From Akkermansiaceae bacterium UBA5688 (lineage in GTDB: Bacteria > Verrucomicrobiota > Verrucomicrobiia > Verrucomicrobiales > Akkermansiaceae): DNA of 12,322 bases. Of this stretch, positions 6,870-12,322 are shown piece after piece (positions within the stretch are counted from its first letter, which is position 1; the number at the start of each line of letters is the position of its first letter). A program made the position numbers and the translations under genes. The notes under the pieces were generated by a model, which had not been told where the DNA came from, ran no database searches, and worked only from the letters and a program-made list of their open reading frames with translations. Location of the stretch: assembly GCA_002420315.1 (NCBI GenBank), contig DIHU01000033.1:1-12322 (forward strand), written 5' to 3'.

Positions 6870-8210
6870 TTAAGCTCGGCGGCGTCTGCGACGGTTGCCC
6901 CCCGAGGGGTTACTCGAGCGTCTTTGGCCTTGCCCTTGAGGCTTTCGATTTTGCCCACCTTGGCGACCACGGCCACCGCCGCTTCCTCCCTTGCGGGTTT
7001 TGCCTCCATTATCGCGGGTTGATTCTGGTGACTTGATGCCGCGGGCGTGAAGGGTAGCAAGCTCTTCGTGGTGGTAATTATGGTTTATATCCACCGGGAT
7101 TGTTTGCTGAATGAGCTTTTCAATATCCATGAAGAAATCGTGTTCTTCAGGAGAGCAATATGAGATGGCATGGCCTGCAGCGCCGGCTCGTCCGGTCCGG
7201 CCGATCCGATGGACGTAAGCTTCTGCTTCATTTGGAAGGTCCATGTTGATGACGAGCGTGACATCTTTCACGTCAACTCCTCGAGCGGCAACATCGGTAG
7301 CAACAAGGATAGGAAGAGTTCCTTTTTTAAATTTTGTCAGGGTGCGTTCGCGTTGAGGCTGGGAGCGATTTCCATGGATTGCTTCGGCTTCAAACCCGTT
7401 TGAGTTGATTGATTTGCAGAGTTTGTTAGCGCCGTGCTTCGTTCGTGAGAAGACGATAGTGAGCCCTTTGTCTTGTTGCTCTCTAAGGTGAGTGAGCAAA
7501 AGGTCTTTTTTCGACTCCTTGTCGACGAAGAAAACAGCTTGAGCAACCTTTTCAGCTGTTGTTTTTTCGGGTGCAATGGAAACCGAGGCAGGGTTCCTAA
7601 GAATGGTATGAGCTAATTCTTTAATCTGAGGAGCAAGAGTAGCGGAGAAAAACAGCGACTGCTTTTTCTTCGGCAGCGCTGCGACGATCTTTTTTACGTC
7701 TCGGAAGAATCCCATGTCGAGCATGCGATCGACTTCATCGAGGACGAAGTATTCGACTCCAGAGAGCTCAATGTCTCCTTCGTTCATGTGATCAAGGAGG
7801 CGTCCGGGGCAGGCTACGAGAACGTCGACACCAGCTTGCATGGCGCGGATTTGTGGATTTTTTCCCACCCCGCCAAAGACAAGTGTTTTTTTAAATCGGA
7901 GGTGGCGGCCGTAACTGTCAAAGCTTTGCGAAATCTGTGTGGCAAGCTCACGGGTGGGGGTAAGAACAAGGACACGGGCTGACTTGCGGCGGGGGCGCTG
8001 AGGGTTATTGTGAAGAGCATCAAGAATGGGAAGAGAGAACGCAGCCGTCTTTCCTGTGCCAGTTTGAGCGATGCCGAGAAGGTCCCGTCCCTCAAGAAGA
8101 ATAGGAATGGATTGCGCCTGAATAGGTGACGGGGTCGAATAGTTTTGTTCGGCGAGCGCACGTTTAATGGGAGCCGCTAATGCGAGCTCCTCGAATGAGG
8201 TTTGTGTCAT
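6870..8210 (-). CDS. RhlE-like DEAD-box ATP-dependent RNA helicase (DEVD variant)
   Basis: This encodes 446 residues from ATG 8208-8210. The Q motif region is TPSPIQAQSIP (Gln31), motif I is AQTGTGKT (48-55), Ia is PTRELA and Ib is CPGR, where TPGR is usual. Motif II is DEVD (158-161) rather than DEAD. Motif III is SAT (189-191), motif V is VATDVAARGVDV and motif VI is HRIGRTGR (334-341). The acidic residues of motif II that bind magnesium are kept. The C-terminal tail from about residue 400 is rich in Gly, Arg and Gln and ends in six arginines, a likely nonspecific RNA-binding extension. RhlE-type enzymes remodel RNA in ribosome assembly, RNA decay and cold adaptation. The frame extends 28 codons upstream to 8294, but that part resembles no family sequence and the domain begins at MTQTSFEEL. 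No Shine-Dalgarno is seen, only an A-rich CTCAAAAAT. Confidence 0.9.
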   Translation of the reverse strand: MTQTSFEELALAAPIKRALAEQNYSTPSPIQAQSIPILLEGRDLLGIAQTGTGKTAAFSLPILDALHNNPQRPRRKSARVLVLTPTRELATQISQSFDSYGRHLRFKKTLVFGGVGKNPQIRAMQAGVDVLVACPGRLLDHMNEGDIELSGVEYFVLDEVDRMLDMGFFRDVKKIVAALPKKKQSLFFSATLAPQIKELAHTILRNPASVSIAPEKTTAEKVAQAVFFVDKESKKDLLLTHLREQQDKGLTIVFSRTKHGANKLCKSINSNGFEAEAIHGNRSQPQRERTLTKFKKGTLPILVATDVAARGVDVKDVTLVINMDLPNEAEAYVHRIGRTGRAGAAGHAISYCSPEEHDFFMDIEKLIQQTIPVDINHNYHHEELATLHARGIKSPESTRDNGGKTRKGGSGGGRGRQGGQNRKPQGQGQRRSSNPSGGNRRRRRRA

Positions 8211-8386
8211 ATTTTTGAGAGTGCCGGTTGGCAAGAATGCTTTCGGGGCTGGGTTCGACGAGGTTGTTATAAAAACCCGGAACCAGTCTCTCATCGATCA
8301 AGATTGGAAAAGGATTAAAGGATTCTTTCCTTTAAATGGGTTGAAAGGAAAAAGCGCAGTTATTACTAAATAGCAAGTCTTCCTCT
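8211..8386. other. Leader or intergenic region upstream of the helicase, with short repeats
   Basis: The spacer between the helicase and the sensor kinase gene (both minus) is 176 bases. It holds two exact tandem copies of AAAGGATT (8309-8316 and 8317-8324). Next to them lies an inverted pair TTTCCTTT (8326-8333) and AAAGGAAA (8344-8351) with a 10-base loop. Neither strand has a T-run after the inverted pair, so a terminator for the kinase gene is not clear. On the minus strand TATAAC occurs at about 8265-8270, but no matching -35 element is seen. Confidence 0.5.
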
Positions 8387-9607
8387 TCAATCATCATCGA
8401 TATTTTTATTGCCTTGTGGCACGATAATAGTAAACGTGGTCTCGACTGTCGGAAGTGAAGTTGCGGTAATTTTTCCTCCATGAGCTACAACGGCTCGCTT
8501 TACAATGGAGAGACCAAGTCCAGTTCCCTTAATTTGCGATTGGGAGTGGTGCTTTTCAACGCGATAAAATCGTTTGAAGATGAATGGAAGATCTTTTGCT
8601 GGGATTCCAACTCCGTTGTCAGAGATTTGGATCTTAAAATTATCATCCTTATCTATATCGGCATTGATGTGGATTTTGAGTGTTCTATCTGGGTTTTGTT
8701 TTAAGGCGTTTTCGACAAGATTGAAAAGGATTTGAGTCCAGTAAAATTGATCGCCAATGATGTTAATTTCAGGGATCTTCACTTCAATCGAAGATCCTTG
8801 TTTTATGATGACAAGTTCCAGTCTTTCGATGACGTCCTTAACACAAGTTGCAATACAAAAGGGTGCTAAATTGAGTGGAACAGAATCATCTGATTCGAGC
8901 TTAGAAATTAAAAGCATGTCGTCAACGATTCGGTTGATGCGGACTACGTGGCGATCCATTGTCTCGAGCATTTTTTGAGCAGTCTCCTTATGATCAAGAC
9001 CTTCTTTTTCAGTAAGGTGTTCAAGGTAGCCCGATATCACAGAGAGGGGTGTGCGAAGTTCGTGGGAGGCATTGGCAACAAAGTCTTTTCTCACCCGATC
9101 TGAATGGACGCTTGCTGTGATATCTCTCATCGTGAGTTGGATTTCACGGTTGTTGCCCTGAAGTGAGAGCGGGCAAATATCAATTTCCCAGTGGGTATCC
9201 TTATCAAGGCCATGCGAGGAAAAAGCTGAATCGGGTGGGAATTGTAAAATCTTTTGATAAGACTTGAGCTTTGAAAGTGATTTAGAAATCAACAATCTTA
9301 GTTTCAAATCCAGAAAGACATGTTCAATTTTGCAATTAAGGATTTTACGACCGTCGAAAATTTTACTGGCTTGGGAGTTGACCCGGTCCAATACTCCTTC
9401 TCCATTTATTGAAAAGAAGGGGTAGGGAAGTGCATCAAGAAGGGCTTGCAGGTCGTCAGGGTTGTGAGCCTTGTTTTCGTTTAGCTCATTTCGGACCATA
9501 TTTTCTTTGAGGCGACCTAATTCCTTTTCTGCTCCCCGTTGTTTCTTCCTAAATATAAAGAGGAGGTAAGATAAGGCAATAACACAACTAAAGGCAAAGT
9601 AAGTCAT
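8387..9607 (-). CDS. PhoR-like sensor histidine kinase (one membrane segment, PAS, HisKA, HATPase)
   Basis: This encodes 406 residues. A single N-terminal membrane segment (about 2-19) is followed by RKKQR and a charged, helix-prone linker. There is almost no periplasmic part, so sensing is probably cytosolic, in the membrane or through a partner. A PAS domain lies at about 52-165. The HisKA H-box FVANASHELRTPLSV places the phosphorylated His at 182. The ATPase domain has N-box FNLVENALK (Asn300), G1 DNGVGIP (330-336), F-box FKRFYRV and G2 GTGLGLS (361-367). The order matches PhoR/ResE-type kinases. The ATG at 9605-9607 overlaps the stop of the upstream response regulator as ATGA, so the two are probably made from one transcript in a set ratio. 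Although it resembles PhoR, no pst or phoU gene is visible, so phosphate as the signal is unproven. Confidence 0.9.
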   Translation of the reverse strand: MTYFAFSCVIALSYLLFIFRKKQRGAEKELGRLKENMVRNELNENKAHNPDDLQALLDALPYPFFSINGEGVLDRVNSQASKIFDGRKILNCKIEHVFLDLKLRLLISKSLSKLKSYQKILQFPPDSAFSSHGLDKDTHWEIDICPLSLQGNNREIQLTMRDITASVHSDRVRKDFVANASHELRTPLSVISGYLEHLTEKEGLDHKETAQKMLETMDRHVVRINRIVDDMLLISKLESDDSVPLNLAPFCIATCVKDVIERLELVIIKQGSSIEVKIPEINIIGDQFYWTQILFNLVENALKQNPDRTLKIHINADIDKDDNFKIQISDNGVGIPAKDLPFIFKRFYRVEKHHSQSQIKGTGLGLSIVKRAVVAHGGKITATSLPTVETTFTIIVPQGNKNIDDD

Positions 9608-10284
9608 TCGATTTGGCGAATCTGATAGCCGATTCCTCGGATGGTTTCAAGAAATGCACCTTCTTGACCAAGTTTTTGACGAAGTCTTTTCATGTGCGTA
9701 TCGAGTGTTCTACTGTGAATATCGTCGCTGTATCCCCAGATCATCTTGAGGAGATCATTCCGGTCTTGGGGTTGTCCTGGGCGTTGGCAGAGGTGTAGTA
9801 GTAACTTATATTCTATTAAGGAGAGGGTGAGGGGTTCATCATTGAGAAAGAAACAGAGAGAATCTTTGTCGAAACGGAAAGGTCCATGGGAGAAGGTCAA
9901 CGAGCCAGGGGTAATACGATTCCGTTTTAAAATAGCTTTGACTCTGAGAATAAGTTCCTTTGGGCTAAAAGGTTTGGTGAGGTAGTCATCGGCTCCGAGT
10001 TCAAGACCCTTCAGACGATCATCGATTTGGCTTTTTGCGGTTAGCATCAAGACTGGAATGGAATGTGAGCGGGGATCACGCTGCATCTTCTTGAGAATCT
10101 TATAACCGTCCAATCCGGGTAGCATGAGGTCAAGAATGACGAGATCGGGTTGATCTTTTAAGATTTTTTCTAGTCCTTCTAGGCCATCGTGAACTTGATC
10201 GACGAGATATCCGTTTCTCTGGAGGTTGAACGCGACGAGTTGGGCAATATCGACCTCGTCTTCAATGATCAAAACCTCTTCCAC
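9604..10284 (-). CDS. PhoB/OmpR-family response regulator
   Basis: This encodes 226 residues from a GTG start. The receiver domain (about 1-120) has the acidic pocket EDE (8-10), phosphoacceptor Asp52 in VILDLMLPG, Thr82 in MLTAKS and Lys104 in TKPF. The winged-helix domain (about 128-224) has LTLSLIEYKLL, a recognition-helix region RTLDTHMKRLRQKLG and the C-terminal wing ETIRGIGYQI. The kinase for it is encoded next with an ATGA overlap. The frame extends to an ATG at 10345-10347, adding 21 residues before VEEVLIIEDE. PhoB-type proteins normally start just before this strand, so I chose the GTG at 10282-10284. Its GGAG lies only two bases away, so the start is uncertain. Confidence 0.9.
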   Translation of the reverse strand: MEEVLIIEDEVDIAQLVAFNLQRNGYLVDQVHDGLEGLEKILKDQPDLVILDLMLPGLDGYKILKKMQRDPRSHSIPVLMLTAKSQIDDRLKGLELGADDYLTKPFSPKELILRVKAILKRNRITPGSLTFSHGPFRFDKDSLCFFLNDEPLTLSLIEYKLLLHLCQRPGQPQDRNDLLKMIWGYSDDIHSRTLDTHMKRLRQKLGQEGAFLETIRGIGYQIRQIE

Positions 10285-10431
10285 AGCTCCAAAGGTAATC
10301 CGAATCCTTATTAGAAGCAAAGTCTTAAGGTGACGTTTTTGCCACATATTTAGTCGATGATATAAAATGAAGGTGCAATATTAGAATTTTCTTTCGTGTA
10401 ATGTAATACGATTACGTCAACCTTTTGCTAC
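10285..10431. promoter_or_regulatory. Divergent intergenic region between response regulator (-) and radical SAM gene (+)
   Basis: This AT-rich spacer must carry promoters for both directions. It holds two adjacent GTAAT copies (10398-10402 and 10403-10407) and a matching ATTAC (10411-10415), which makes the palindrome GTAATACGATTAC. On the minus strand TTGACG (rc of 10416-10421 region) and TATATC are possible promoter elements, but their spacing to partners is poor. The palindrome could be an operator, perhaps for the adjacent response regulator. That is an inference. Confidence 0.4.
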
Positions 10432-11751
10432 ATGAGCGCAGCTGCAGATCAAAAAAAAGACACCCGCGCGGGGAATTATTTTATTTCAAACTATCCTCCA
10501 TTTTCTTTTTGGTCCGATGACCAGAATAAGCAGGTTGAAGAAATCTACAATCAACAGGCGAAGGAAGGAGTTCCCTTAGGGCTCTATCACCATCTTCCAT
10601 TTTGCCGGAAGAGGTGTCATTTTTGCTACTTTCGCGTTTATACCGACAAGAGCGCAAACGATATTAAGAACTACTTAGATTCAACATTAGTCGAGCTTGA
10701 GATGATGGCCCGCAAGCCTCTCATTGAAGGGCGGAAGCCCCATTTCATCTATTTTGGGGGCGGAACGCCATCATATTTGTCTGCAAAGCAGCTGGCTCAC
10801 CTGACTGATCAAATGAAATCTATTCTTCCTTGGGATGCTGCTGAAGAGGTGGCTTTTGAGTGTGAGCCTGGCACCCTTAACCCGCGCAAGTTGTCCGCAA
10901 TCAAAGACATTGGAGTGACTCGTCTTAGTTTGGGGATTGAGAATTTTGACGACCACATTCTGGAGATTAATGGTCGGGCGCATCGTTCCAAGGAAGTTGG
11001 CCGGGCCTATGAGCGGGCTCAGGCTGAAGGCTTTGATCAGATTAACATTGATCTGATCGCGGGGATGATTGAGGAAACCGAGGAAAATTGGCAGCGCAAT
11101 ATTGAAAAAACCATCGAGTTGGCTCCAGACAGCGTCACAATTTATCAAATGGAGATTCCCTATAACACGACCATTTATCGTGAAATGAAGGATACCGGGA
11201 AACTGATTGCTCCGGTTGCTGATTGGCAGACCAAGCGCCGTTGGGTAAGAGAAGCTTTTGCCGCTCTTGAGAGTGCAGGTTATACCGTGGGGTCGGGTTA
11301 CACGGCCGTTAAGGATCCGTCCAAGAGCAAGTTTATCTACCGAGATGCACTTTGGGGTGGGGCCGATCTTCTGGGTCTTGGCGTGGCTTCTTTCTCCCAT
11401 GCCGCAGGGGTTCATTATCAGAATCTCACGGAAATCGATGATTATACTGCTGTCATCAAGGCTGGCGAAATGCCAACTAAGCGGAGTTTTCGGACTACCG
11501 AGGAACAGCGTATGATCCGTGAGTTCATTCTTCGAATGAAACTCGGGCGGGTAGATGCTGGCCACTTTGGCTCAAAATATGGGGTCGATGTCTTAGCGAG
11601 GTGGGAAGATGAATTAAATGAATTAACTGAAGAGGGGCTATTGACAGTCGTTGGTAAAGACATCGTCCTAGAACGCGACGGTTTGCTCTGCGTAGACAAT
11701 ATCCTTCACGATTTTTTCTTACCCGAACATCGTACGAACAAATTGGTATAA
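10432..11751 (+). CDS. HemN/HemW-like radical SAM enzyme, function unknown
   Basis: This encodes 439 residues. LYHHLPFCRKRCHFCYF carries the CxxxCxxC cluster motif (Cys58, Cys62, Cys65) that binds the 4Fe-4S cluster and S-adenosylmethionine. FGGGTPS (108-114) is the SAM-contact glycine motif. ECEPGTLN (143-150), RLSLGIENFD and INIDLIAGM (about 204-212) follow in the usual HemN order. After the barrel, the C-terminal region (about 370-430) resembles the HemN_C domain. HemN proper has CxxxCxxCxC, and here the residue after the third Cys is Tyr followed by Phe. HemW has HNxxYW, and here the corresponding place reads YRDALWGGADLLGLG. So coproporphyrinogen oxidase or heme chaperone activity is not supported. 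It may belong with ChuW/HutW-like or other HemN-like enzymes. It lies three bases before the chorismate-lyase-like gene. No Shine-Dalgarno precedes the ATG. Confidence 0.85.
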   Translation: MSAAADQKKDTRAGNYFISNYPPFSFWSDDQNKQVEEIYNQQAKEGVPLGLYHHLPFCRKRCHFCYFRVYTDKSANDIKNYLDSTLVELEMMARKPLIEGRKPHFIYFGGGTPSYLSAKQLAHLTDQMKSILPWDAAEEVAFECEPGTLNPRKLSAIKDIGVTRLSLGIENFDDHILEINGRAHRSKEVGRAYERAQAEGFDQINIDLIAGMIEETEENWQRNIEKTIELAPDSVTIYQMEIPYNTTIYREMKDTGKLIAPVADWQTKRRWVREAFAALESAGYTVGSGYTAVKDPSKSKFIYRDALWGGADLLGLGVASFSHAAGVHYQNLTEIDDYTAVIKAGEMPTKRSFRTTEEQRMIREFILRMKLGRVDAGHFGSKYGVDVLARWEDELNELTEEGLLTVVGKDIVLERDGLLCVDNILHDFFLPEHRTNKLV

Positions 11752-11754
11752 CCG

Positions 11755-12282
11755 ATGGAGGAAAAAAAGGAATTTCGGGACTTGTTGGTTAATAAGCACC
11801 TTCACGACCTTAGTTTTTTATGGGTGAAACCAGATGAGGTCGAACAACCTTACCGGGACCTTCTTTGTCATGAAAATGACATGACTTCTACTTTGTCAGA
11901 TTTCCATGGTGGTGAAGTCGAATTACAGATTTTCGAGGAGGGGTTCGATTCAGATTGTTATTTCAGAGAGGTTCTACTGAAAGTTGGGGCAAAGCCCGTA
12001 GAATATGGGGTAATTCGTATTTTTCTTGGGAATTTGTCCCAGGAGCTTGGGTCAGCTATTACCGAAGGGAGAAAGCCTCTGGGAGCGATTTTAAATGAAA
12101 GTGGATTGGGTTATGTTAGTCGTCCGGGAGGCTTTTTGAAAATCTCAGGCAAAACCTTTCAGCCCAAATTTTTCCCTTCATTAGGTGGCGGATTTTTATT
12201 TGGGCGCTATAATGAGTTGGTGGGAGCGGACGGGAAAGTTCTCGCTAGAATTATCGAAATTTTACCAAAAGAAAATTCATGA
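11755..12282 (+). CDS. Chorismate lyase-like protein (UbiC/DUF98 family)
   Basis: This encodes 175 residues. There is no signal peptide or membrane segment. The segment FREVLLKVGAKPVEYGV followed by RKPLGAILNES aligns by eye with E. coli UbiC LREILLCADGEPW and GKTPLGRYLF. The Arg of FREV corresponds to the UbiC substrate-binding arginine. Near the C-terminus FGRYNE and ARIIEILP resemble the last strands of the fold, where the UbiC catalytic Glu lies, although the exact register is uncertain. Chorismate lyases release pyruvate from chorismate to give 4-hydroxybenzoate, and relatives give other hydroxybenzoates. The gene starts three bases after the radical SAM stop and ends in an ATGA overlap with the flavoprotein gene, so all three are likely one operon. 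Assignment is by motif only; a binding-only role is possible. Confidence 0.6.
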   Translation: MEEKKEFRDLLVNKHLHDLSFLWVKPDEVEQPYRDLLCHENDMTSTLSDFHGGEVELQIFEEGFDSDCYFREVLLKVGAKPVEYGVIRIFLGNLSQELGSAITEGRKPLGAILNESGLGYVSRPGGFLKISGKTFQPKFFPSLGGGFLFGRYNELVGADGKVLARIIEILPKENS

Positions 12283-12322
12283 TCACAAATTTGTCTTATG
12301 ACTGTGACGTTATCATCATTGG
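12279..12322 (+). CDS. FAD/NAD(P)-binding oxidoreductase, N-terminal fragment (partial, runs off right edge)
   Basis: The ATG at 12279-12281 overlaps the TGA of the upstream gene (12280-12282). The 14 complete codons read MITNLSYDCDVIII and the next two bases are GG, consistent with glycine. A short charged lead followed by DVIIIG is the start of the Rossmann dinucleotide-binding motif (GxGxxG) of flavoprotein monooxygenases, geranylgeranyl-reductase-like enzymes and flavin-dependent halogenases. Which of these it is cannot be decided from 14 residues. The overlap implies translation coupled to the chorismate-lyase-like gene. Confidence 0.65.
   Translation, partial: MITNLSYDCDVIII

Noticed and set aside
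6861..6880. Bidirectional terminator between ybbP and the helicase
   Set aside because: GAGC/GCTC and CCGA/TCGG pairings exist around the six-base gap, but they are only four base pairs long and no T-run follows.
8211..8294. N-terminal extension of the helicase to ATG 8294
   Set aside because: The 28 added residues resemble nothing in RhlE-type proteins, and the domain begins immediately after the ATG at 8210.
10771..11565. Minus-strand 264-residue open frame
   Set aside because: It is entirely antisense to the well-supported radical SAM gene and shows no domain pattern.

Overview
This 12.3 kb window looks like an ordinary bacterial chromosome of moderate GC content. It holds a tRNA-Lys, housekeeping genes and tightly packed operons. 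I see no transposase, integrase, phage gene or CRISPR array. The gene types, a secreted glycosidase-like protein and the near absence of Shine-Dalgarno sequences suggest a member of the PVC group, perhaps a Verrucomicrobiota lineage. That placement is an inference with low to moderate confidence.

Layout. (1) 1-329, minus strand: the N-terminal 109 codons of a gene running off the left edge, most like the transcription-repair coupling factor Mfd. (2) 330-564: a divergent spacer with a perfect 9-bp inverted repeat, then tRNA-Lys(UUU) with encoded CCA and its own intrinsic terminator. (3) 711-2867, minus: a 718-residue exported protein with the appearance of a six-hairpin (alpha/alpha barrel) glycosidase. 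(4) 2937-6863: a TesA-type SGNH esterase (minus), divergent from an ABC ATPase and a large FtsX-type permease (plus). This is the same gene order and orientation as E. coli tesA / ybbA-ybbP. (5) 6870-8210, minus: a RhlE-like RNA helicase with DEVD in place of DEAD. (6) 8387-10284, minus: a PhoB/PhoR-like response regulator and sensor kinase joined by an ATGA overlap. (7) 10432-12322, plus: an apparent three-gene operon. It encodes a HemN-like radical SAM enzyme, a small protein resembling chorismate lyase (UbiC/DUF98), and the first residues of a Rossmann-type flavoprotein cut by the right edge.

How the genes may work together. TesA, YbbA and YbbP probably form a conserved envelope module. 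The regulator and kinase form a classical two-component system, but no phosphate transport genes are visible to name its stimulus. The last three genes are the best candidate for an undescribed pathway. A chorismate-lyase-like protein could supply 4-hydroxybenzoate or a related aromatic acid. The radical SAM enzyme lacks the HNxxYW motif used to recognise HemW and the fourth cysteine of HemN, so it may not act in heme synthesis. The flavoprotein could be a hydroxylase, reductase or halogenase. What the pathway makes cannot be told from this window.
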